From: Cyclina sinensis
Lineage: Eukaryota; Mollusca; Bivalvia; Venerida; Veneridae
Assembly: GCA_012932295.1 (NCBI GenBank)
Contig: JAAONU010000003.1
Coordinates: 26,460,361-26,524,360, forward strand
Length of the DNA: 64,000 bases
Reading direction: 5' to 3'
Positions 14,401 to 25,900 of this stretch are shown in pieces. How positions within the stretch are numbered: the first letter of the stretch is position 1; each line of letters begins with the position of its first letter. The notes beneath the pieces were generated by a model that worked only from the letters and a program-made list of their open reading frames with translations, had not been told where the DNA came from and did not search any database. The position numbers were made by a program, and so were the translations under genes.

Positions 14401-17400
14401 AAACTTCAAATGATGATTGATTACATTGAGAAAATGACCCCCACACAATTTAGGATCAGTAGATCAGATGTCAAGGTCACAATGACCTAAACACTGAAAA
14501 GCATTTCTGTTGTATAACTTGGCAACTACTTCTCATACAGACTTCAAACTTCTTAGGATGGTTACCATCATTGATTTATACTGTTCGGGATAAGTACATA
14601 AAAGGTCAAGGTGACAATCAATATTTCTGCACTCTAACTTGATAACCATGCATCATAGCATGAACATCATAACTTCTGAAAGACTGACATTTATACAAAT
14701 TATAAAACCTAAAATTCAGATATGATAAAGATCTGTAAAACTCTATTTTTTTTAAAGCAAATCATTTAATTTCAAAGCCTAAGGTTTCCTCCCTTGTATC
14801 ACAAATGCATCATACTTAGAAAAAACACCCTTTGGGCATATAATGCTCTGCCCAGCATTGCTCTTGTTGTCATAATGCTAGAGGAGATTTTAAGAATTGA
14901 ATCATAAGATCATGATTTACTTACAGTAAGATTTAAGCTAATAGTATAATATATTAATAGGTGAGTTACATGTAAAATGTATTTTGACAACTGGAAATGG
15001 ACATATTTTCTTCTTGCCCAGGTAAACACATTTGAAAACCTAAAAAAATCAAACTTTAATTTTCAGCAACAACATTTAATAGAACTGATTCGGCAAGGCA
15101 ATGTGGAGAGAGCATTAGAATATGCACAGATTCACTTAGCAGAACGGGGAGAGGAGAATCCAGATATACTGTCAGAACTTGAGAGAACACTGGCCCTTCT
15201 TGCATTTGAGGAACCAGAAAAATCCCCTTTTGGAGACCTGCTTCACCTCTGTCAGAGGCAAAAGGTATAAATGAGTAGACAATATGTGTTTGTTTACAAG
15301 TCATACTATTTAAATTTGTTTTTATTTACAGTAAAAAAATGTCACACAAGAATGAAAATCAAATTACAGGACATGTTCAGCCAAGAAGTAACTGTGATGT
15401 TATTTTACCACTACTTTTTTCATTCAAGAACTATTTAAAATTTCTGCTAAATGTTCTTGGCTCTGACTGTGACAGTGTAGCTACATGAACGGTTGTTATG
15501 TAAGGACAGGGCATCAGACTTCTAACATAGATGCCACTGGTACCCATCTCATTTCAGGAATTTGACTGCAGGTTCAACATTTCTACTTGTACATATTGAG
15601 AGTCAAGGAACCAGTCATGAAGACTCTGGTTACAATTTGTTTCTACGACAAAAAAACATTATACTGTGAAATCATTTTATTTTGCTTGGATGTAATTTCA
15701 AGCAAATTTTTTTTTTGTAATAAGTCATAAAAAAGTGTGCATAATTTTCCATCCCCATTGAATAAACAAAGTGACAGGTCCACTATTTATTGGCGTTAAT
15801 TGACACAAAAAGATCAACATACAATAGAAGTCAGATGTGATCTTACTTATAAGTAACTGACGCCTCACCAGTTATACATAAAAAATATTAGTATGAATGA
15901 TTCCTGTATTCAGTCATTTATTTATTGCTACACTTTCCACTGTCATACCTGTGTACAGAGTACCGGTATATGTTGATTTTTGTTAACAGGTTTTCAACGA
16001 AGTTGGTCAATCTTGACCAAACTTGGTATATAATACGCTTGCATGACAACCTAGCTTGGGATTTTATTTGGGACCAGTCTGGTCAAGGCCACTGTTACTA
16101 AAAATAGAAAATTGATTTCAATTCAATAACTTAGGCTTGTAATGACTCATGTTCACTAAACATGGTGTATAGCACCTTTGCATGAAAATCTAGCTTGGGA
16201 ATGTATTTGGGGTCATTGAGCCAAGGTCAAGGTAACTGTTACTATTAACTTAAGACTGGAATGACTTATTCTGACTTAACTTGGTGTAAAGAACCCTTAC
16301 ATGAAAACTGAGCTTGTGAATTTATTTGCAGTCAGTCTGGTCAAGGCCACTGTTACTAAAATAGAAAGTTGGTTTCCAGTCAATAACTTCAGTATTTAAT
16401 GGTCAGTCTTGACCAAACTTGGTATATGCACGGAACCTGGCTTAAGACTGTATTTAGGATCAGTCGGGTCAAGGTCACTGTGACTAAAAATAGAAAATCA
16501 GTTACCTTTAAATAACTTGGGTTTAAATTGACTGCTCTCGATGATGCTTTGTATACATCTTTTAGCATCCTGACACCTGCATTCATTTCGTATGCACTCA
16601 AAGTTATTTTTGTGGCTTCATGCAGATTATACATATATGTTGCATTGCTCAAATGTTTAATAATCATATAGTCTCTAGATTTTTATGGCATATTTAGGAG
16701 TCCTCAGTCATGAATTCTTGAGATTTAGGTCAGGTTGATTATTGTCTTTAAAAAAAAAAAATTTTCTTTTGTAAAATTATTTGGTGAAACATTAAAAACC
16801 TGGTTTCATCACATGGCATCGTTCCTTGTTTTGCATATTATTTTTGTATCATTTTAATTTGCCAATAAATAAATAGAAAATAAATATGAATAAAAAGAAA
16901 TTTGTAGTCCCAATTGTCAGATTTTACAGAAGTTTTTTCTTGTACTTAAATCTTTTACTGAACTACTGTTGACAAGGATATTTCACTTTTTGATAGCATT
17001 CTCCATCCAGAAAAAGAACAAATCAGAAAAGATGGAAAAAATGTTTCATTTAAATTGAACTAGATAATCTAAGGATGACAATATATTGGAGTATTTAATT
17101 AGAATTAGCAGAAAAAAGGTAAGAGGTGAAATGATTTGCGTATATTTCGGACATTTACCAAATTCAGACAACTCTTACTATCAATGTTGGTTTTATATTA
17201 GTTCAGTCTTCAATTCGCGCACTGTTGCTAGTGAGAAATACACAAAAATTTGTCTTAAGCAAACAAAAATGATTTCACAGTACATTAATCTTGTACAACT
17301 TCAACTTCAAATTGTTTCTTTGTGAAACATTAAGCAGTTAAGAAAATAATTTAATTTTCCCATAAATGCATGAAGTACAGTATTCTGGATGATCTCAAAA

Positions 17401-17578
17401 TATTTTCCAGGTTGCAAGTGAAGTGAATGCAGCAATATTAGAGACAGATTCAACACCAAAATTAGCAAATTTATTAAAACTGTTACTGTGGTCACAGGAA
17501 GAACTGGACAAGAAGAAAATCAGATACCCAAAAATGACCGACATTGCAATGGGAACAATAGAATCACCAAAGGGATGA
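8480..17578 (+). CDS. GID8: GID8 homolog (TWA1), CTLH E3 ligase subunit, 5 exons
   Basis: Exons 8480-8489, 12200-12319, 13080-13276, 15067-15264 and 17411-17578 join with matching phases (1,1,0,0) and GT-AG borders. They give 693 bp, or 230 aa, against 228 in human GID8. Visible blocks are a LisH motif ([20 protein letters not shown], about residues 32-51), then CTLH ([20 protein letters not shown]), and CRA ending in [20 protein letters not shown]8 is a scaffold of the GID/CTLH ubiquitin ligase with RANBP9, RMND5A and MAEA, and in vertebrates it also binds beta-catenin. The later exons are near-certain from family similarity. The 10-bp first coding exon (ATGGAAAGAG before GTATTA) is inferred from phase, length, Kozak-like context and upstream motifs. 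Introns contain satellite-like repeat elements at 10263, 13690 and 15985. Confidence 0.93.
8880..9050 (-). repeat. tRNA-derived SINE fragment
   Basis: On the minus strand, about 9045 to 8950 reads as a tRNA-like head with an A-box-like GAGCGGTGGTGG and a canonical B box, GGTTCGAATCC. The anticodon stem is poorly paired and extra sequence follows, so this is a SINE head, not a working tRNA. It sits in GID8 intron 1. Reading frames across it on both strands are by-products. Confidence 0.6.
9300..10135. repeat. Divergent tandem repeat, period about 170-180 bp
   Basis: Phrases such as 'cttatccattattaaa', 'acttgaaatact' and 'aggaatatttacagaatt' recur at about 9530, 9705 and 9890. The family is a decayed molluscan tandem-unit element in GID8 intron 1. 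A truncated copy of the 1517-1877 MITE follows at 10146-10260. Confidence 0.5.
10263..11235. repeat. Tandem-unit dispersed element, ~146-bp period, about 5 units
   Basis: The element starts with the clam repeat head TTTAGCTCACCTGTCACATA and then repeats units containing 'atcctggaaatttgtcagaa' and 'actaggtcacagagccc' at about 10512, 10660, 10802, 10957 and 11101. No matching right terminus is seen, so it may be truncated near 11235. It lies within GID8 intron 1. Confidence 0.6.
11236..12199. other. AT-rich intronic sequence of GID8
   Basis: Nothing beyond AT-rich intron sequence is seen. It ends in a pyrimidine-rich acceptor (cttttttcag, through 12199) for GID8 exon 2. Confidence 0.5.
13690..14842. 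mobile_element. TIR-bounded tandem-unit element carrying GGTCAnnnTGACC palindromes
   Basis: TATATGCCCAAAGGG at 13690-13704 is matched exactly inverted at 14828-14842. Between these ends lie about six to seven units of roughly 150 bp with phrases such as 'ttgcccacattaagtg' and 'ggggtcagtaggtcaaagg'. Most units carry a palindrome close to GGTCACAGTGACC, exact at 14324-14336 and near-matches at 13872, 14036, 14181 and 14473. This is a non-coding DNA element in GID8 intron 3. Confidence 0.7.
15985..16520. repeat. Tandem repeat with 'tcttgaccaaacttggtata' units
   Basis: Four or so units of about 115-125 bp share 'tgaccaaacttggtata', 'catgaaaacctagcttggga' and 'gtcaaggccactgttactaa'. They lie in the last GID8 intron and belong to the same broad class of TGACC-rich tandem elements found across the window. 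No coding content is seen. Confidence 0.55.
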
Positions 17579-17956
17579 CTAGGCTGTCTAGTGGATGTAC
17601 TTTCTCAGTATTGTGATAGGTTACGAAATGCACAGAATTCATGAATCTTTCATAGCTGATACTAAAGTTACACTTCTTTGTAACTATTACTGAACTTAAC
17701 TTGAATGTGTACCATGGCTAAAAATGATTTTTTTTATTTGAAAATCTGTTTTTGGAAATCAGTCATTCATGAAGCATTTAGTTAGTTTACTCAGCTTCAC
17801 TGTTTAAGGTTTCTTGACCATGATTTTTCCATGGACAGTTTTTCTTAAACAGTTTCATTGTACAGATAACATTATTTAAGATTTTTTTTGTTTTTGATTA
17901 CATAAAGATACAGTAATACATGTAAATACATGTGTTACAAACATTCATACAGCGAC

Positions 17957-17962
17957 AATAAA
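17957..17962 (+). terminator. Probable poly(A) signal of GID8
   Basis: AATAAA lies 379 bp after the GID8 stop codon, a plausible 3' UTR length. No competing canonical AATAAA was noticed between the stop and this site. Confidence 0.45.
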
Positions 17963-18345
17963 CCACATTGTGTGCTTTACAACTATGATAATTTTCATTT
18001 GATTTATTTGTCTTAATGCACTCATCTTATATGCAAGGGAACGTTTCAGGATATGGTATATTTCAGCTGTTGTCATATTTCTTTATCCATCAACATTGAC
18101 ATTACATGTAAATGATAAGACATGAAATTAGACAGGAGCATTGGCATCTGTGGTTTTGGTTTTTAACAATACTTTAAGTAAATATTCACACAGGATACTG
18201 CAAGTACTATTTTTGCAGTTAGGAGATTTGACCTTCTTTTGCTGGAAAAATAGTATTAAGTCCTTTTAAAGCATGTCCAACTATAAAAGAATGCTTTCAG
18301 CATTTATGGAATAGAGTCACCCTTACCTTGATATTTTTTTTTTTT

Positions 18346-19640
18346 ATTATGCTCCCCAAAGGGCGAGCTTATAGCTGCGGCTTTGTCCGTCCCATCCGTC
18401 TGTCCGTCATAATTTTGTCCGGAGCATAACTTGAAAACCCCTGGATATAATTTGTTTAAACTGCACACAGTGGTACAGGGCATTGACGCGGAGTGCAATG
18501 CCAAAGAACCATAGCTCTATTTTGCCCTGTTTTTGAATTATCTCCTATTTTAGAAAAATCTTGTCCGGAGCATAACTTGAAAACCCCTGGACATTATTTG
18601 TTTAAACTGCACACAGTGGTAGAGGGCATTGACACGGAGTGCAGTGCCAAAGAACCATAACTCTATTTTGCCCCATTTTTGAATTATCTCACCTTTTAGA
18701 AAAATCTTGTCCAGAGCTTAACCTGAAAACCCTTGGACATAATTTTTAAACTGCACACAGTGGTACAGGGCATTGATGGGAAGTGCAGTGCCAAAGAACC
18801 ATAACTCTATTTTGCCCCGTTTTTGAATTATCTCCCTTTTTAGAAAAATCTTGTCCAGAGCATAACCTGAAAACCCTTGGACATAATTTGTTTAAACTGC
18901 ACACAGTGGTAGAGGGCATTGAGGCGGAAGGTAGTTCCAAAGAACCATAACTCTATTTGCCCCGTTTTTGAATTATCTCCCTTTTTAGAAAAATCTTGTC
19001 CTGAGCATAACCTGAAAATCCTTGGAGATAATTATGCTCCCCGTAGGGCGAGCATATAGTTGCCGCTTTGCCCGTCCCGTCCGTCAATCATAATTTTGTC
19101 TGGAGCATTACACAAAAACTATGAGAGGTATCAAGACCAAACTTCATAGGTAGTTAGATCTCAGTAAGGAGCAGTGCAGTGCACAAGAACCATAACTCTT
19201 GCTTTATTAATTTTTGAGTTATTGCCCTTTTAAATTTCTCACTTTTTTTTTTGTCCGGGGCATATCTCACAAAGTATAAGAGTTATCAACTTGAAACTTT
19301 ATAAGTAGATAGATCTCATTGATGAGCAGTGTAGTGCACAAGAACCATGACTCTTGCTTAATTAATTTTTCAGTTATTGCCCTTTAAATTTCTCATACTT
19401 ATTTTTTGTCCAGGGCATATCTCACAAAGTATAAGAGATATTAACATGAAACTTTATTGGTAGATAGATTTCTATGAGGAGAAGTGTAGTGTGCAAGAAC
19501 CGTAACCTTATTTTGCATAATTTAGGAGTTATTGCCCTTTGTTATTTTTCATACTTTAAAAAAATACATATTAAACAATAGCCCTTTTGGAATTGGCATT
19601 TATTCGGGGAGCATCCATCGGTTCTACCGATTTCTTGTTT
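18346..19640. mobile_element. TIR element(s) 'ATTATGCTCCCC', tandem units, two heads
   Basis: The left head ATTATGCTCCCCAAAGGGCG (18346) and a second head ATTATGCTCCCCGTAGGGCG (19031) face one inverted end, GGGGAGCAT, near 19607-19615. The first part has about four ~155-bp units ('aaactgcacacagtggtaca'), and the second has about three different units ('aagaaccataactcttgctt'). Either one element inserted beside another, or the internal units were swapped. It is non-coding. Confidence 0.6.
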
Positions 19641-20300
19641 TTCACTGTTGCATACTATTGCATATTCATACATTTTGTTATTTTATATTGAATGAAACAA
19701 ATTTATACAGTTAATGATGCCACAAAATAATTGTTCATATTAATATTTATACAAGTATGCTCTGTGAACATTGTGTCAAATTACAGATATTTTGAAAAAT
19801 AGCATGTTAAATTCAGCACTTGATGCGAAGTTCTAATTGCATGATGCATTTCAGCTACACTGTTTTTCTGTTATGTTTGTCTAATAGATGTAGTTTTAAA
19901 TGTTTTTGTTCTATGATACACTTTTTTTGTCAGAAAATGGAAATAAATTATTTTATTAATACACATTCTCTTTGTTCTTTTGTGTATCAGAAATTCATTT
20001 AATGCCTTCAGTTCAAGTTATTTTAATGTTCAAAGTGACCAAGACCCACAACAGTCGAGATAAATGCTGAAGCTACAGTCAATGTTATGAAATCCTGAAA
20101 ATTAAAAGTAACAAAACCTTTTAGTTCTAAGTGATAAATTAATGGAACTATGATTTCTAGTAAAGTTAAGAATTTTAAATTATGGCCAGTCATAAAAGTT
20201 ATTTATTGTATTCAACTTAACTCAGTGGGAGCTCTTTTGCAATGAATATATTTAACTAACAAGGCCCAAAACTGAGTACAACTGCTAACACAGACAAAGG
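19641..20300. other. AT-rich intergenic sequence
   Basis: This lies between the GID8 3' end and the MRPL16 3' end. Only short spurious frames are present, and no motif or family was recognised. Confidence 0.4.
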
Positions 20301-21290
20301 CCATGTAATGTATTTATTATCAAAATAAAATACAAAGAACTAAACAATGGGGAATATTTGAACAATATTCTTCAATCTCATTTTAAAGATGTTCTTATAT
20401 ATTTCCAAATAAAACATGACCCATGGCCAGGGAACAATTTTCACTCAAGTGATGTTATTTGAAGAAAAGTTGATACAGAACAACTTATAATGTTACACCC
20501 CAAATTTCAGAAGTCTCACCCTTACAGTTCCTGACAACAAAATTTTCCTGTATAAGTCAATATAAAACATCAGTCTCCCAAAGGGCAGATCCAAAAATGA
20601 CCCAAGAGACTAGTTTCAACAGCTTTTGGTAGGGGTCCACTAGACAAAGTTATATTTCAGAACTTAAGATCTTTGGTTTTCGAATAGGAAGAAATTTAAA
20701 GATTTTCCTCTACATTTCTATGTAAAACGTGACCCCTATTGCAGGGCCAATAGTGACCCCAAGGACACAATACTGTTTAAATGCTCCTTGCCTAAAAAAT
20801 GCCACCACTTTTTGTAGCCAAAAATTCTGACTTACCAGCTCTGTCAGTGGCTCATGGGACTTGACTCTTTGATGTTTAAACAGAGTGCTGACCCCTTTTC
20901 ACAGAAACAGATATTACTTAAGCAGTTTTAAAAAAAATTTACTTTTGCATTTTTGGTGCAAAATAAAATGCATAACCCCCGGGGGCATTCAAACGGGGGT
21001 AGATGCATTCTTGCCAAATTTCAGTTCTCTGGATCTAGTAGATTTAGACAAGAAGATGATTCATTCATGTTGACATTGCAGCTAGAGTTCTGCATGCAAT
21101 GGATTTTATTTTTTCAACTTTGGTTATGCTTATGCAAGGAGTATTCCTGCAAAAGTGCAAAGTTATGTCAACCTTCTTCATGTGGTTTTAAGCAATATTG
21201 TTCATGGTACTAAGTTGATGACACATGATTCACGACTGACACAGGGTCATCATAAAAGCTCACCTTAAGCATATGCATAGGTGAGCTAAA
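20300..21290. repeat. Dispersed clam repeat ending in AGCTCACC hairpin
   Basis: Several degenerate ~160-bp units with 'gtgacccc' phrases lead to a terminal hairpin AAGCTCACCTTAAGCATATG ... TAGGTGAGCTAAAA at about 21258-21290. This is the terminus shared by the copies at 26072, 31738, 38812 and 59540. It is non-coding. Confidence 0.55.
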
Positions 21291-21339
21291 AAAATGGAAT
21301 GGTTTTTTCTAAAGATGCATAAGGTTAGTTCAAATTCAT

Positions 21340-21850
21340 TTTTAGCTTGCCCAAGCAGATGGTCTGGGTGAACTTTTTTTACCATTCCATCTGTTGTCCA
21401 TTGTCCACCACTTGATCTAAATAACTTATTTTGAAACTACTAATACACTCTCTAGAACCATAAAGCCCAGGGCTTGAATATTTGTATGTAGCTCCGTCTT
21501 GAGGTAAAAATGTTCAAATCATGGCACATTGGTCAACACTGACGCCTCCCTAGGGGTTACTAGTTTGAAGCAACTTATATGAAAAAAAGTTGGCTTTATA
21601 CTTCATTTTGACATACAAGTACTTCCATGTTTTGTAGCTACATCATTTAAACTTGAATTATATTTGTATTTGCATGTAGATTTCAACTTTGACCATAGCA
21701 ACCTATGTACAGTTTTGCATAATGAACTTCACCTTGACCTTCATTGTTTTCTAAATGCATTTTGACCAATTTTAAGTCCAAACTTCATCAATGAATGCAT
21801 CTCCTGATTTAAGTAATATCAAAATTGTCCCTAAACATTCCTCAGCTCAC
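21340..21850. repeat. Dispersed repeat with 'tttagcttgcccaagcagat' head
   Basis: It begins TTTTAGCTTGCCCAAGCAGA and continues with 'accattccatctgttgtcc' and 'ccctaggggttac' phrases typical of dispersed molluscan repeats. I do not see a matching right end. It is non-coding, between GID8 and MRPL16. Confidence 0.4.
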
Positions 21851-22254
21851 TTGTATTTTTCCAATAACTGGATTCACATGTAATGTCATCATACCCCTTA
21901 ACTTGAAGATATTTAACACTGTGTATAAAACAAACCTGGTTATGCAAGTAGTGTGTATTACCAAAAATATATTGGAAAAAAAAAGGATTAAATACCTGTT
22001 GGAAATTACTGCATTACTACTCAGATATAGTGTTAGGACTTCTTATTTTCTAGTGAAAAATTACGGTAAGACAGTATCATAAGTCTCATTCTTATGAAGT
22101 AAAATGCTAAATGTTGTGTTTGACATTTTTATGCCAACATCTTTGTTCTTGCTTCAGAGGCAAGCCAACAAACAAGCTGACCAACATCCACTGTGTAAAT
22201 GGTCTTTAGGACAAAAAAAGTTTGCAACAGAATGATGCAATTTGCATCTTCGAA

Positions 22255-22350
22255 AGACCACCCAAAATAGGAGTTGAACTTGGGTTCTCCCGAATCAAAA
22301 ACCAATGCTCTAGACCACAGAGCCAAACACTGATTCCCTGACGCAGTTGT
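22255..22350 (-). repeat. tRNA-derived SINE head
   Basis: The minus strand reads TGGCTCTGTGGTCTAGAGCA (A-box region), then a degenerate anticodon arm and AGTTCAACTCC (B box). The acceptor stem is absent, so this is a decayed tRNA-derived SINE rather than a tRNA gene. It explains the minus-strand reading frame that crosses it. Confidence 0.55.
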
Positions 22351-22885
22351 CAGAGGCTGTATTTTTACAATTTTAGGCTGACATAACAATACCAAAATGT
22401 ACTGGTTACATATTAAAACACCATCTATTAAATCTGTATGACTTTCAGTTTGGACAAAACTTTTCTTCAAACAAATTTTTTTGAATTTCATATTTGCTAA
22501 TTTTCAACAAGCAGAAATATCCTCTTTACAGCAATGTACTTGTTAAGTATGCATAAAAGCTTTAATATGGATAGCTTGCTATTCTTATAGCAATTCAGTG
22601 GTACACATGGCAAGAGCATGACCTCAATAGTTCATTAAGGGTGTTAGTCTTGATTTAGAGGACATGTTGAGTCCATGGCGAATGTTATCCAAGTCACCAA
22701 GTTGTGACTGTTTTACTTGTAAAACACTGGTTCTCTCTCAGAAGTCAGACAGAATGGAATTTTCAAAATTGCAGGATAAGATATATTTGCATAAGTTCTT
22801 CATTATCACTTTTTTTAACATTCTACTATTTGAGACTTTCAAATTACTGATCTACTTAAAAATTTTCAACAGGTATTTCAAAAAT

Positions 22886-22895
22886 GTTTTATTCT
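22886..22895 (-). terminator. Probable poly(A) signal of MRPL16
   Basis: TTTATT on + at 22888-22893 is AATAAA on the coding strand, 31 bp after the MRPL16 stop. This implies a very short 3' UTR, which is common for mitochondrial ribosomal protein genes. Confidence 0.45.
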
Positions 22896-22923
22896 AGTAA
22901 ACATAGCACAGTATTCAGCTGGT

Positions 22924-25900
22924 TTATCTAAATTTGTTATACCACAATAAGTCATAAGGGCTCAGCCATTTTTTAATCCCTAACATGTTATTTTCAGCAC
23001 AATACTGAAAAGTAAATGGGTTTTGATTTAATTTTTCTAAACAGTCCTCCTCTTCATTAAATTCTTCCAGAGTCTGTCGTGATACAATTCTCGCTTTAAA
23101 CGGGAGGATATCAACAACGATTTTTAAGAAAGGTTTCACTTCTTCAAACTCAACTTCACCTCCAACTTCCATAATTATACGCCTGTCTCTTATAGGTGTT
23201 ACATAGAACGCTATATTTCCTTTCCCTCCTCCCATCCTAGAGCCTTGACTTTTCTTCGTAACGGACTGCCAGGGTGGGTCAACTCGCCACAATGCAAAAG
23301 ATTTTTTGTCATTCATCTTTCTTATTACTTGAAGACGAACTGAATCAAAGTGCTGTGATCTCATACGACCTCCTTGAAGAGCCTGCAATAAAAGAACAAA
23401 TGCATTTTTAGATAACTATCATTTTTAGAAATGCTTTCTATCTGTCACTGATATCAAATGTCACTACCATGGAAGTGATATCTTGCATTCAAAAAGTCTT
23501 TTGACACTATCACAACAAGACCCATGTTGACTTAGCTATACCCCTCCAAATGCAATTACTCTTGTGCATAGCACTCCTCCACCAGAAGATCTATCAACCG
23601 ATGAAGTTTCAAGCTGATATGCCAAACACTTTTTGGGTTATTGTCTGAACAAAAATTGAGCAAGAAAAATAACAAAGGGCAATAAATAAAAATTATGAAA
23701 GGTAGAGTTATCATTTTTGTGCTCTGTACTCCTCCAAAATGGGATACATCCTCCTATTGAGTTTCAAGTTGATATATCAAACACTTTTCCAGTTATGCTC
23801 TGGACAAAATTACGCATGAAAAAGAGCAAGGGCAATAACTAAGAAAATATGAAGGGTACAGAGTTATCATTCTTGTGCACTGCACTCTTCCTCAATGAGA
23901 TCTATCCACCTATGAAGTTTCAAGTTGATAGCTCAAACACTTTTCAAGTTGTGTACCGGACAAAAATTATCCATGAAAAATAGCAAAGGGCAATAACTCA
24001 AAAATTATAAAGGGAAGTGGTATCATTTTTTTTTTTTGCACTCCTCCTCAATGAGATCTATCCACGTATGAAGTTTCAAGTTGATATTTCAAATATCATG
24101 CTCCAGACAAAAATTATGCATGAAAAAGAGCAAAGGGCAATAACTAAAACAAGAAGCGCCGCAATGCGACGAAAACCAGGTTTTCAACGAACAAGTATTG
24201 ATGTGACAGGAATTAGGAAGAAATATGGCACTGAAGTAAAAATGGTGCTGTTATTTTGGTACCAACACAGAAAGTTGGTTTCAATAGTTCAAAATAAAAA
24301 TAAATCAGATACCTGAGTAGCAATGCCAGGCTGTATTTTCATGTAATCTACACACATGCCAAGTTGAGTATCAATAGGTCAAAGTGTGCTGAAGTTATTG
24401 AGTAGAAGCTGAAAATGCTATTGTAAGCAAGTGACCTTGATCACAGACACCTGGGTAGCAATCCCAAGCTGCCTCTTAATATAAGTTACCCATATACCAA
24501 GTTTAGCATCAATAGACCAAAGCAAACTAAAGTTATTGAGCAGAAACTGAATTTCTATTTTTAGCAACAGTGACCTTGACCTTGATCACAAACACCTGGG
24601 TAGCAATCTTAAGCTGCCCCTTGATAAAAGCTACCCATACACCAAGTTTGGGGTCAATAGGTCAAAGCAATCTCAAGTATTTGAGCAGAAGCTGAATTTC
24701 TATTTTTAGCAACAGTGACCTTGACCTTGACCACAGACACCTGGGTAGCAATCCCAAGCTACCCCTTGATATAAGCTATCCATACACCAAGTTTGGGGTC
24801 AATAGGTCAAAGCAAACTCAAGTTATTGAGCAGAAACTGAATTTCTATTTTTAGCAACAGTGACCTTGACCTTAATCACAGACACCTGCACAGACACCTG
24901 AGTAGCAATCCCAAGCTGCCCCTTGATATAAGCTACCCATACACCTAGTTTGGGGTCAATAGGTCAAAGCAAATTCAAGTTATTGAGCGGAAACTGAATT
25001 TCTATTTTTAGCAACAGTGACCTTGACCTTGATCACAGACACCTGGGTAGCAATCCCAAGCTGCCCCTTGATATAAGCTACCCATATACCAAGTTTGGGG
25101 TCAATAGGTCAAAGCAAACTCAAGTTATTGAGCGAAAACTGAATTTCTATTTTTAGCAACAGTGACCTTGACCTTGATCACAGACACCTGGGTAGCAATC
25201 TTAAGCTGCCCCTTGATATAAGCTACCCATACACCAAGTTTGGCGTCAATAGGCCAAAGTTAACTCAAGTTATTGAGCGGAAACCAAAAGTTGACGCCCG
25301 CCCGCCCGCCGACTTCAGCATTTCAATAACCAGTTTTCGTTGAAAACCTGGTTAAAAATATGAAGGGTATAGAGTTATCATTATTGTGCACTGCACTCTT
25401 CCTCAATGAGATCTATCCACCTATGAAGTTTCAAGTTGATAGCTCAAACACTTCTCCAGTTATGCTCCAGACAAAAATTTAGCATGAACAAGAGCTGTCA
25501 CTGGAAATTGACATAATTATGCCCCTAAAATGTAGCTTTGAACTGAAAGTGGTGTAAATATATAATTGAATATGTTTGTGGAAGAGAGAATGTTTTTCTG
25601 CTTCAGATTCTTATATCAAGGTTGAAGACATAATCATTCAATGAAATAGAAAGCTGTTAGTTTGGACTTGAATATGAACAATATTGTTTTATTCCCAACC
25701 CCTACTGGTGATTTATATATAACAAGGCTTGGTGACAAAAATTCTGGTTTCAATAAAATCCCCCAAGCAGTTTTGGAGATGAAGCTTGGACAAGATTTTA
25801 ATACAGAGGTAATAGTAAACAAGACCTGTCCGCAGACAGCATGCTCCACTTTTCTCAGTGCTGGATAATAAATTATAAGCCAAGTCAAACAAGAGGCCCA

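Noticed and set aside
22129..22491. 120-aa minus-strand frame
   Set aside because: It crosses a tRNA-derived SINE head (22255-22350), so it is a repeat by-product.
24017..24316. 99-aa + frame
   Set aside because: It spans the junction of two repeat elements and has no independent support.
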